The notes under the pieces: model-generated
What the model was told of the DNA's origin: nothing
The model's database searches: none
Seen by the model: the letters and a program-made list of their open reading frames with translations, nothing else
Assembly: GCA_903928365.1 (NCBI GenBank)
Contig: CAIYQV010000322.1
Span: 1-13,901, forward strand
Reading direction: 5' to 3'
From: an uncultured Flavobacteriia bacterium
Lineage (GTDB): Bacteria; Bacteroidota; Bacteroidia; Flavobacteriales_D; Crocinitomicaceae
DNA: 13,901 bases
Part shown: piece by piece, positions 1 to 5,477 of the stretch
Layout of the letters: every line of letters starts with the position of its first letter
Numbering within the stretch: position 1 is the first letter of the stretch
Position numbers and translations under genes: made by a program

Positions 1-1
1 C

Positions 2-235
2 AAATCACACCCCCTGGCTATGAGCATCTATCAGAATAAAGGTCCGAGACTGGTATTCGAGAAAAAGATGAGAGATTTTGTGAATGGTCAAACAGGACTC
101 AAAAATCAGTTGATCGGCATGATCAGTGGAATGCTTACGTCATCCGAATTAGAATTCTATCTCCTTCACCAAACGGAACTGAATAAACGCATTCACAGTA
201 TGCTTTGTCAGCGGATATCGGATACGATGTATTAA
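2..235 (+). CDS. C-terminal fragment of an unrecognised protein, cut by the left window edge
   Basis: The frame is open from the first bases of the window to a TAA at 233-235, so this is most likely the last ~77 residues of a longer gene. An ATG at 20 exists, but nothing upstream of it (ccccctggct) resembles a start region, so I do not treat it as the true start. The visible tail is rich in charged and helix-forming residues, with a stretch containing GMLTSSELEFYLLHQTELNK, and has no motif that I can assign to a family. The last stop overlaps the stop of the facing Nudix gene by three bases (TTAA shared), leaving no room for a terminator. It could be the end of a large soluble enzyme; the function is not determined here. 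Confidence 0.55.
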   Translation, partial: KSHPLAMSIYQNKGPRLVFEKKMRDFVNGQTGLKNQLIGMISGMLTSSELEFYLLHQTELNKRIHSMLCQRISDTMY

Positions 236-666
236 ACTCTTTTTCGCAATTTTTCCGCAACTAACTTGTCTATAGGAAAAGTAAAAATTTCTTCTTTCAA
301 TTCATCCACATCGATCCATCGATTTTTCTCTCCTTCTTCGGAAAGTGGAACTATATGATCACCGGTGAGGACAGCCCTCCAATCAGATGTATGCACATAA
401 TAATAGAAAGAATGCACCTGATGTCTGGCATCAAAAGCTGATGGTTGATGGAACTCGTTAAAGTAAAAGAGCTCCCCCGCCTCTATTTCCAGATCAAGTT
501 CCTCCTGAAATTCACGCTTTAAAGCTTCTTTAAAACCCTCACCAAACTCTAATCCTCCACCTGGGAACTTGGTGAATGCGTACCCATTTCGGCATTCATC
601 GGAGAGCAAGACCTGCCCCAATTCGTTAATAAGAATTCCGTAGACCCGGATATTGAAAGGAAACAT
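232..666 (-). CDS. Nudix hydrolase
   Basis: Predicted 144-residue Nudix-superfamily phosphohydrolase, which would cleave a nucleoside diphosphate linked to another moiety (substrate unknown). The Nudix box is clear at about residues 37-59: G37, five residues, E43, seven residues, R51-E52, then E55-E56, the Mg2+-binding glutamates. The usual glycine near the end of the box is an aspartate (D58), a tolerated variant. The N-terminal beta strand (FNIRVYGILINELGQVLL) before the box is typical. Length fits a compact single-domain Nudix protein. It starts three bases after the stop of the MazG-like pyrophosphohydrolase, so the two are probably co-transcribed; both would be nucleotide-cleaning or nucleotide-recycling enzymes. 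No upstream Shine-Dalgarno is evident, as usual for this phylum. Confidence 0.9.
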   Translation of the reverse strand: MFPFNIRVYGILINELGQVLLSDECRNGYAFTKFPGGGLEFGEGFKEALKREFQEELDLEIEAGELFYFNEFHQPSAFDARHQVHSFYYYVHTSDWRAVLTGDHIVPLSEEGEKNRWIDVDELKEEIFTFPIDKLVAEKLRKRV

Positions 667-669
667 TTC

Positions 670-1065
670 TTACTCCTTTTCCAAAATGGAACGAATGTCC
701 GGTTTGAAATACAATTCTGATTTCAGGACTTTTCCATCTTCACGGTAGATGGGTTTACCATCGGCATCCAATTTACTCATGTTTGAACGCTGAATCTCCT
801 GGAAAACCTCTGCCATTTTATCTTGTAACCCATGTTTCAGTATGGTGCCGCAAAGAATGTAAAGCATATCGCCCAGCGCATCTGCTACTTCCACCAGATC
901 GCCATTTTGGGCAGCTTCCAGGTATTCCTCATTTTCTTCTCGCATGAGTTTGTAGCGCAACAAAATATCTGACTCAGTCAGTTCAGCCGTAGGTTTGTAA
1001 TTGTTCGGTATTCCAAAGGAATTGTGAAATTCTTCTACCGCTCCGATCGTTTCTTTTAGGGTCAT
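670..1065 (-). CDS. MazG-like / PRA-PH family nucleoside triphosphate pyrophosphohydrolase
   Basis: 131-residue all-alpha NTP pyrophosphohydrolase of the MazG/phosphoribosyl-ATP pyrophosphohydrolase superfamily. The metal-binding pattern is visible: E43-E44-N-E46-E47 on one helix and E59..D62 plus D66 on the next (EVADALGDMLY), the ExxE...ExxD arrangement of this fold. Proteins of this family hydrolyse NTPs to NMP and PPi. The C-terminal part (SKLDADGKPIYREDGKVLKS) resembles the tail seen in stand-alone bacterial members annotated as nucleoside triphosphate pyrophosphohydrolase family. The canonical HisE/HisI context is absent, so a role in histidine synthesis is unlikely. A good -7-type promoter box lies 14 bases upstream of the ATG, suggesting this gene and the Nudix gene form their own transcription unit in addition to any read-through from aroG. 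Confidence 0.85.
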   Translation of the reverse strand: MTLKETIGAVEEFHNSFGIPNNYKPTAELTESDILLRYKLMREENEEYLEAAQNGDLVEVADALGDMLYILCGTILKHGLQDKMAEVFQEIQRSNMSKLDADGKPIYREDGKVLKSELYFKPDIRSILEKE

Positions 1066-1079
1066 AACGAAAGTTTTTC

Positions 1080-1087
1080 CAAAGTTA
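1080..1087 (-). promoter_or_regulatory. Candidate -7 promoter element for the MazG-like/Nudix pair
   Basis: On the minus strand the sequence TAACTTTG is an exact match to the Bacteroidota -7 consensus TAnnTTTG, 14 bases before the ATG at 1065, in the 42-base gap after the SUMF1-fold gene. A matching -33 TTG at the expected 17-23 base distance is not obvious, so the call rests on the -7 box and its position. Confidence 0.45.
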
Positions 1088-1107
1088 CGAAGCCTTCTAA
1101 GTTTACT

Positions 1108-1998
1108 TTAATTTTCAACTGCCCAGTTATCAACAGAAGTAATGACGACTCGAAATCCCGTTAATGGATTCGGGCCTTCGTATGTTCGTTCAGATTCAAC
1201 ACGAACATCGTAACCGGGGTCTTGCCAAGATCCGCCCATAGCAATTCCTTTCTGAGCAATCATTTCAGCTGCATTCCCATTGAGGTTATATACTTTAAAC
1301 ATATTTGGCCAATAAGACTTCGAGGTGGCCAATACATCCACTCCCGTAATCATGGAGTGAGCATATTGATTCACCTTTATTTCATACGTTTTCTTTTCGG
1401 AATTGCGGTGAATATGCTCTGCACTAAGCCTCGTAAAATTGCACATGGGCTGACCTTTTGAATTTTGTAGGAAATGTGAACCCCATGCATAGGTTGCATC
1501 AGAATCTCCCCTACATGCTCGGATATATTCTGCCTTTTCCATCAGACGAAAAAGGAATTTACCTTTGGTTGCATATTTTTCATCAAACTTTTTACAAAGC
1601 CATTTACAATAGCCTATGGCCGCTTCATGAGACACATTTACAACAGGATACTCATCGTATGCAGGATGAGAATGATAGTATTTGACATATGCTCCGTTAT
1701 CCCCTGATCCCATATTCCATTTAACACTATCTATCTCAGCCATTTTCAGTGTACTTAATTCGCCTTTATTTTTAAGGTCTTGCAGAAACTCCCGGTAATC
1801 CTTGTTGGTCACTTCTTTATCAAGAATATAAAATGCCTGAACAGAAACAGTATCTCCATTCATTAATATCGTTCCACTTGGAATATACTTGAACGAAGAT
1901 GTCAAAACATTTTTCATTTTCAGAGGTCTTTTCTCCACTGTCGAAGGAAGAAGTAAAACCGTTAACATCAGCATGAAGTAAAACAGGCTTATTCTCAT
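1108..1998 (-). CDS. Secreted SUMF1-fold (FGE-sulfatase / GldJ-GldK-like) protein of unknown role
   Basis: I chose the ATG at 1998 (296 residues) because it begins directly with a signal-peptide-like segment (MRISLFYFMLMLTVLLLP); an in-frame ATG at 2037 would put 13 polar residues in front of it. No lipobox cysteine follows, so it is predicted exported but not clearly a lipoprotein. The mature part has SUMF1/formylglycine-generating-enzyme fold signatures: IPSGTILMNGD then KEVTNKDYREFL near the start, PVVNVSHEAAIGYCKWL in the middle, and a C-terminal NLNGNAAEM, GGSW (about 255-258) and TGFRVV. The cysteine pair that binds copper in true formylglycine-generating enzymes, normally just after GGSW, is missing (GGSWQDPGYDVR), so sulfatase activation is unlikely. 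Bacteroidota use this fold non-enzymatically in the gliding/T9SS proteins GldJ and GldK, but this protein is shorter and not clearly either. It follows aroG by 52 bases without a terminator. Confidence 0.75.
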   Translation of the reverse strand: MRISLFYFMLMLTVLLLPSTVEKRPLKMKNVLTSSFKYIPSGTILMNGDTVSVQAFYILDKEVTNKDYREFLQDLKNKGELSTLKMAEIDSVKWNMGSGDNGAYVKYYHSHPAYDEYPVVNVSHEAAIGYCKWLCKKFDEKYATKGKFLFRLMEKAEYIRACRGDSDATYAWGSHFLQNSKGQPMCNFTRLSAEHIHRNSEKKTYEIKVNQYAHSMITGVDVLATSKSYWPNMFKVYNLNGNAAEMIAQKGIAMGGSWQDPGYDVRVESERTYEGPNPLTGFRVVITSVDNWAVEN

Positions 1999-2050
1999 AA
2001 TTTGTAGTTTAGTTTTAGAGAACGTTTTGGTACACATAAGTTACAAAATT

Positions 2051-3124
2051 TCAGTCCTTTTTCATGTTCATCACCTTCACCTGATGTCGGATTGATTCTT
2101 GGTGAATTGCATCCATCAATTGCCTGATAAAGACCGCCGACAGTTGCATTTCAGGTCCTTTGGTTAATCGGGAAGCGATCTGCTCCATCCAATATTCCTG
2201 CTGCAAAATGGTAATGTTATGCTCGCGTTTCAATTCTCCAACCTCCTCACTCAAGCGCATTCTACTTGTTAACAGATCGAAAAGCTGATCATCCAACTGG
2301 TTAATTTTATCACGTAGTTCGTTCAAAGGAAATTCGGCAATATCACTCACTACCGTAGTACGCAAAATGAGTTCAGACAGAATAGATTTCAGTTCCTTTG
2401 GTGTGACCTGTTGGCGTGCGTCCGACCAGGCAACGGCAGGTTCCCGGTGTGTCTCGATCATCAATCCGTCAAAATTCAAATCAAGGGCTTTTTGTGAAAC
2501 CTCCTGAATCAATTCGCTTTTTCCTGAAATATGACTTGGATCACAGATAATTGGGAGATTTGGAAGTCGCTCCCTTAACGCAATGGGAATCTCCCATTTC
2601 GGTACATTACGATACTTTGGATGTTTATACACAGAGAATCCACGATGAATTGCACACAAGTCAGAAATCCCCACTTTTTCCAGGCGTTCAAAGGCTCCAA
2701 TCCAAAGTTCCAGATCGGGGTTGATTGGGTTTTTCACCATGACTGGAATATCTACACCTTTCAACACATCGGCAATTTCCTGAACAGCAAATGGATTGAC
2801 GGTAGTTCGGGCTCCTATCCAAAGAATGTCAACTCCTGCTTTTAAAGCGAGTTCAACGTGTTCTCTATTTGCTACTTCCACTGCTACGGGTAATCCTACC
2901 TTTTGTCCTGTCTCAACGAGCCAAGGCAAGCCAATTGCCCCGACTCCTTCAAATGAGTCAGGTCGTGTACGAGGTTTCCATATACCGGCACGCAATACCT
3001 GAGTAGATCCATTTTCCGCGATTGTACGACAAGTTTCATATACCTGTTCTTCACTCTCAGCACTACATGGACCCGCTATAACAAATGGTTTGGGTGTTTT
3101 TTGGATTTGTTCTTTTAGCTTCAT
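2051..3124 (-). CDS. aroG: Bifunctional DAHP synthase (class I-beta) / chorismate mutase type II
   Basis: 357-residue fusion enzyme. Residues ~10-260 are a class I-beta (KDO8P-synthase-like) 3-deoxy-7-phosphoheptulonate synthase, the first step of the shikimate pathway (phosphoenolpyruvate + erythrose 4-phosphate). The motif AGPCSAES carries the metal-ligand Cys20, KPRTRP lies at 50-55, and DPSHISGK follows from D195 with the metal-ligand His198. Residues ~265-357 form an AroQ-type chorismate mutase helix bundle (LRDKINQLDDQLFDLLTSRM...). This DAHPS-then-mutase order is common in Bacteroidota, where the mutase domain also serves as a regulatory domain (prephenate control has been reported for such fusions). 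It provides chorismate for the divergent trp operon and prephenate for Phe/Tyr. The ATG lies seven bases after the poly-T of an intrinsic terminator, so expression appears to depend on attenuation in the Trp-codon leader upstream. Symbol usage varies (aroG/aroF/aroA). Confidence 0.95.
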   Translation of the reverse strand: MKLKEQIQKTPKPFVIAGPCSAESEEQVYETCRTIAENGSTQVLRAGIWKPRTRPDSFEGVGAIGLPWLVETGQKVGLPVAVEVANREHVELALKAGVDILWIGARTTVNPFAVQEIADVLKGVDIPVMVKNPINPDLELWIGAFERLEKVGISDLCAIHRGFSVYKHPKYRNVPKWEIPIALRERLPNLPIICDPSHISGKSELIQEVSQKALDLNFDGLMIETHREPAVAWSDARQQVTPKELKSILSELILRTTVVSDIAEFPLNELRDKINQLDDQLFDLLTSRMRLSEEVGELKREHNITILQQEYWMEQIASRLTKGPEMQLSAVFIRQLMDAIHQESIRHQVKVMNMKKD

Positions 3125-3131
3125 TTATATC

Positions 3132-3160
3132 AAAAAAAAAGAGTCCCATATGGAGACTCT
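3132..3160 (-). terminator. Leader intrinsic terminator (attenuator) immediately upstream of aroG
   Basis: Read on the minus strand, AGAGTC, a bulged T, CC, loop ATAT, GG and GACTCT form an 8-bp stem with one bulge, followed by nine Ts (3140-3132). It ends seven bases before the aroG ATG, so termination here would prevent aroG transcription. Being upstream of the gene and downstream of a short Trp-containing ORF marks it as an attenuator rather than the end of another gene. Confidence 0.8.
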
Positions 3161-3190
3161 ACTGTTATTTTACATGCACAAACAGGGCTC
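3141..3190 (-). promoter_or_regulatory. Candidate antiterminator pairing in the aroG leader
   Basis: On the minus strand GAGCCC (3190-3185), three bases after the leader-peptide stop, can pair with GGG-A-CTC (3147-3141), six pairs with one bulged A. That segment is most of the 3' arm of the terminator, so the two structures exclude each other. A ribosome stalled at the Trp codons (3217-3209) would leave GAGCCC free; a ribosome at the TGA (3196-3194) would cover it and allow termination. A second weaker pairing (CTGTT with AACAG) lies between. Folding energies were not computed. Confidence 0.5.
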
Positions 3191-3193
3191 CGA

Positions 3194-3241
3194 TCATTCT
3201 ATCAGTTGCCAATTCCATGTGCAAATTTGGTTCATCATCAT
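3194..3241 (-). CDS. aroG leader peptide with Trp-Asn-Trp (attenuation ORF)
   Basis: A 15-codon ORF on the minus strand encodes MMMNQICTWNWQLIE and stops at TGA 3196-3194. Two of fifteen codons are Trp (residues 9 and 11), and there is no Phe or Tyr codon, so if it acts as a sensor it senses charged tRNA-Trp only. It starts with three consecutive ATG codons (3241, 3238, 3235); which is used cannot be told. An in-frame TAA lies just upstream, and a -7-like box overlaps the region immediately before the first ATG, suggesting a very short or absent 5' untranslated region. The ORF is followed by a hairpin plus poly-T and then aroG. By chance alone, TGG-AAT-TGG in a short ORF ahead of a terminator before an aromatic-pathway gene is unlikely. 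Translation is inferred, not shown. Confidence 0.7.
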   Translation of the reverse strand: MMMNQICTWNWQLIE

Positions 3242-3245
3242 GGGA

Positions 3246-3253
3246 CAAAATTA
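3246..3253 (-). promoter_or_regulatory. Candidate -7 promoter element for the aroG transcript
   Basis: Minus-strand TAATTTTG matches the Bacteroidota -7 consensus TAnnTTTG. A CTG (one mismatch to the -33 TTG) lies 18 bases further upstream. The predicted transcription start would fall at or within a few bases of the triple ATG at 3241, giving a nearly leaderless leader-peptide mRNA. An alternative weaker box, TATTTTTC, lies further upstream and would give a longer 5' end. Confidence 0.45.
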
Positions 3254-3280
3254 CAAATGATTGTCTTTAGTCAGAAAAAT

Positions 3281-3312
3281 AATTTCACATGTTTTGTTGT
3301 GTAAGTGAAATT
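3281..3312. repeat. Inverted repeat in the middle of the divergent aroG/trp promoter region
   Basis: AATTTCAC (3281-3288) and GTGAAATT (3305-3312) are perfect 8-base inverted copies separated by 16 bases. The repeat sits between the two presumed divergent promoters and overlaps the presumed -33 zone of the trp side. A further AGTGAAA copy occurs at 3332-3338. It may be a dimeric-regulator operator, but AT-rich palindromes also arise by chance; no regulator gene is present in the window. Confidence 0.4.
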
Positions 3313-3328
3313 TTATTTAAAAAATTTG
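3297..3328 (+). promoter_or_regulatory. Candidate promoter of the trp operon
   Basis: TTG at 3297-3299 and AAAATTTG at 3321-3328 fit the Bacteroidota -33 (TTG) and -7 (TAnnTTTG) elements with a 21-base spacer, with one mismatch in the first base of the -7 box. Transcription would begin about 3333-3335, only a few bases before the trp leader ATG at 3339. Position relative to the leader ORF is the main support. Confidence 0.4.
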
Positions 3329-3338
3329 TGTAGTGAAA

Positions 3339-3401
3339 ATGAAAACACAATATACAAATTGGTGGTGGCACACAACATTTCGATGGTGTGACTGGCAATA
3401 G
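3339..3401 (+). CDS. trpL: trp operon leader peptide, five Trp codons in twenty
   Basis: A 20-codon ORF (ATG 3339, TAG 3399-3401) begins MKTQYTN, continues with three consecutive Trp codons (residues 8-10, TGG x3 at 3360-3368), then HTTFR, Trp16, Cys, Asp, Trp19 and Gln. A quarter of its codons are Trp. It lies between the presumed trp promoter and a strong intrinsic terminator, 74 bases before trpE. This is the architecture of ribosome-mediated attenuation as known from the enterobacterial trpL: stalling at the Trp run when tRNA-Trp is uncharged leaves the antiterminator segment free, while complete translation covers it. The segment that pairs as antiterminator (3385-3396) overlaps codons 16 to 20, so stalls at Trp16 or Trp19 would not antiterminate; the triple Trp is the likely sensor. 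The symbol is by functional analogy; sequence homology to enterobacterial TrpL is not implied. Confidence 0.88.
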   Translation: MKTQYTNWWWHTTFRWCDWQ

Positions 3402-3439
3402 TATGTTCTTCTAATATTTTTCGAACGGCTTGTCACATC
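3385..3439 (+). promoter_or_regulatory. trp leader antiterminator (alternative RNA pairing)
   Basis: GGTGTGACTGGC (3385-3396) can pair with GCTTGTCACATC (3428-3439): eight contiguous pairs (one G-U), one T-T mismatch, then three more pairs (one G-U). It uses most of the 5' arm of the terminator stem (3425-3435), so the two structures are mutually exclusive. A small competing 'protector' pairing, CACAC 3369-3373 with GTGTG 3386-3390, would free the terminator when no ribosome is present. Pairings were found by eye; energies were not computed. Confidence 0.7.
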
Positions 3440-3459
3440 TGACAAGCCGTTTTTGTTTT
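3425..3459 (+). terminator. trp attenuator: intrinsic terminator before trpE
   Basis: ACGGCTTGTCA (3425-3435) and TGACAAGCCGT (3440-3450) form a perfect 11-bp stem with a four-base loop (CATC), followed by TTTTGTTTT. It ends 16 bases before the trpE ATG, with no preceding gene except the Trp-rich leader, so it works as an attenuator. It is the strongest hairpin I see in the window. Confidence 0.92.
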
Positions 3460-3475
3460 CCATTCATTCCAAATT

Positions 3476-4882
3476 ATGTACATTTTTACAAAGAATTTCC
3501 GCTTCAATGCGGATCAGTATACTCCGGTAAGTCTTTATTCCAGGCTGCGCGACAAGCATCGTATGCCCTGCCTACTCGAAAGCAATGATTACCACGATCG
3601 ATCGGACAGCAAATCTGTCATTGGTCTTGATCCACTGGTGGAGATCACTATTCAAAACGGGCAAATGGAAATCAATTCCATTTATAATGACCTGAATCTG
3701 AATGTATCCGAATCGAGCTCTGTTTATGAGCAACTAAAACACCTACTTCATCAATTTGAATTCGAGGATACTCAATCTGTCAATGGTTTTTTTGGGCGTT
3801 TCGGATTTGAATTTGTGAACTACTCCGAATTACATCTCCCCAAAAAAGATTCTTCTCTGGAACTTCCGGATGTGCATCTGTTTCTCTTCAAATATATCCT
3901 TGTTCTAGACCATTTCAATGATGAAGGCTTTTTACTCAAGAATCATTTGGATGCCGATGAGCGCCTGTCAGACGAAGAGATACACGAACTACTTTTCACG
4001 GGGAACGCTTCCGAACTTCCTTTTCATCTGATGGGCGAAGAACGAACGGAAACGGACGAAACCTCATTTAAATCGATGATAGATAAAGGTATCCATCACT
4101 GTGAACGAGGAGATGTCTTCCAATTGGTCTTGTCGAACGGATATCAACAGGATTATTTTGGAGATGACTTTCAAGTGTACAGGAAATTAAGGCAACTGAA
4201 TCCATCACCCTACCTGTTCTATTTTGACTTCGAAAACTATCGTTTAATGGGAAGTTCACCGGAAGCGCAATTACTGATAACCAATAATTCTGCAGAAATC
4301 CATCCCATCGCAGGAACAGTAAGACGAAATGGTAACGATCAGGAAGATCAGATAGCCATTCAGGAATTGCTCAACAATGAAAAGGAACTTTCAGAGCATA
4401 CGATGCTCGTGGATCTTGCCAGAAATGACCTCAGTCGCAGGGCAACGCATGTAAAAGTAGAGGTCTTTCGAGAATTGCAACGCTTTTCACACGTCTTCCA
4501 CCTTGTTTCAAAAGTTACAGGAAAGATCGAGCCTCATTCAGAATTGGATCTGTTCAATGAAACGTTCCCTGCAGGAACACTTTCAGGAGCTCCCAAACCG
4601 AAAGCATTGGAGCTCATTGCCGCTTATGAAAAAGATACCCGTGACTATTATGGCGGTGCCGTTGGTTTTTTCCAACCTGGATCATCCATGAATATGGCCA
4701 TTGTCATACGAAGTATCCTGGCTCTGAACGGAACCTTGCATTACCGCGCAGGGGCCGGAGTAGTCTTGGACTCCAGTTCACAAGGCGAATACGATGAAGT
4801 ACAGCATAAACTGCGAGCAGTTCGTAACGCCATTCAACTCACTTCTGAAATCTATCAAAACAATGAAACTTACAGTTATTGA
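3476..4882 (+). CDS. trpE: Anthranilate synthase component I
   Basis: 468-residue chorismate-binding subunit of anthranilate synthase, which with TrpG converts chorismate and glutamine to anthranilate, the first committed step of Trp synthesis. The N-terminal domain has the LLES motif at 33-36 (CLLESNDY), the element associated with feedback inhibition by bound Trp. The C-terminal catalytic domain shows MGSSPEAQLLI, HPIAGTVRR, GAPKPKALELI (from G371), DYYGGAVGF and RAGAGVV (from R424) followed by DEVQHKL. Length is typical of TrpE; the lysine-for-His/other changes that mark PabB or isochorismate synthase are not evident, and the trp context settles the assignment. The ATG at 3476 is the first after the attenuator. 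The gene overlaps trpG by 20 bases, consistent with coupled, near-stoichiometric synthesis of the two subunits. Confidence 0.97.
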   Translation: MYIFTKNFRFNADQYTPVSLYSRLRDKHRMPCLLESNDYHDRSDSKSVIGLDPLVEITIQNGQMEINSIYNDLNLNVSESSSVYEQLKHLLHQFEFEDTQSVNGFFGRFGFEFVNYSELHLPKKDSSLELPDVHLFLFKYILVLDHFNDEGFLLKNHLDADERLSDEEIHELLFTGNASELPFHLMGEERTETDETSFKSMIDKGIHHCERGDVFQLVLSNGYQQDYFGDDFQVYRKLRQLNPSPYLFYFDFENYRLMGSSPEAQLLITNNSAEIHPIAGTVRRNGNDQEDQIAIQELLNNEKELSEHTMLVDLARNDLSRRATHVKVEVFRELQRFSHVFHLVSKVTGKIEPHSELDLFNETFPAGTLSGAPKPKALELIAAYEKDTRDYYGGAVGFFQPGSSMNMAIVIRSILALNGTLHYRAGAGVVLDSSSQGEYDEVQHKLRAVRNAIQLTSEIYQNNETYSY

Positions 4883-5477
4883 CAATTACGATTCCTTCGT
4901 CTACAATATTGTACGCTATCTGAAAGAAAGCGGTTGCGATGTACAGGTCATGCGAAACGATCAAATCCAAATGCATCTTATAGAAGCGTGCGACGGGATC
5001 ATTCTTTCACCTGGACCCGGAATCCCGAAAGAAGCAGGTGATTTACTCAAAATCATCGACCTATTTCACCTTACGAAACCTATGTTGGGTATTTGTCTGG
5101 GTCATCAGGCATTAGGAAGCTTTTTCGGAGCAGAACTGAAGCCCGCCTCCGAAATCATTCATGGAAGATCAAGCCAAATGACAATATTGGACGATGATCC
5201 CATTTTCAAAGGAATGGAAACGTCACTGCAGGTGGGCCGCTACCATAGTTGGGTCATAGAAAATCTGCCGAATGAACTCATCAAAACGAGTGAGGGACCC
5301 AAAGGTGAAGTGATGTCCTTCAGACATCATGCTCTGCCAATTACCGGACTTCAATTTCACCCTGAAAGCATCCTTACACCACAAGGCAGAACTATGATCA
5401 ACAACTGGTTAACCTTTTTTGTCCAACCACAAATGTCCAATTCAACATATTACACTCATGAAAACATTTTTATCTAA
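4863..5477 (+). CDS. trpG: Anthranilate synthase component II (glutamine amidotransferase)
   Basis: 204-residue class I glutamine amidotransferase that supplies ammonia to TrpE. The ATG at 4863 gives the canonical N terminus MKLTVIDNYDSFVYNI; an upstream alternative start in the same frame lies deep in trpE and is rejected. The catalytic triad is visible: Cys78 in LGICLGHQ, His166 and Glu168 in QFHPES; the oxyanion-hole region is SPGPGIP (49-55). It is free-standing, not fused to trpE or trpD. As in many bacteria, such a subunit could also serve PabB in folate synthesis, but no pabB is in the window. It overlaps trpE by 20 bases and trpD by 20 bases; its C-terminal extension beyond the conserved core (after about residue 182) is the part overlapping trpD. 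Confidence 0.96.
   Translation: MKLTVIDNYDSFVYNIVRYLKESGCDVQVMRNDQIQMHLIEACDGIILSPGPGIPKEAGDLLKIIDLFHLTKPMLGICLGHQALGSFFGAELKPASEIIHGRSSQMTILDDDPIFKGMETSLQVGRYHSWVIENLPNELIKTSEGPKGEVMSFRHHALPITGLQFHPESILTPQGRTMINNWLTFFVQPQMSNSTYYTHENIFI

Noticed and set aside
1108..1998. True formylglycine-generating enzyme (sulfatase activator)
   Set aside because: The cysteine pair needed for copper binding and catalysis is absent after GGSW, and no sulfatase gene is nearby.
3132..3160. Hairpin plus A/T tract as the terminator of a + strand gene
   Set aside because: On the + strand the A tract precedes the hairpin and there is no + strand gene ending there; the T tract follows the stem only on the minus strand, in the aroG direction.
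3125..3475. T-box riboswitch or TRAP-type (GAG/UAG repeat) leader
   Set aside because: No T-box consensus-like segment and no series of spaced GAG/TAG triplets were seen; the short Trp-rich ORFs explain the region better.
5419..5457. TTG-initiated N-terminal extension of trpD
   Set aside because: The extension codes for non-conserved residues inside trpG; the ATG at 5458 gives the standard TrpD N terminus.
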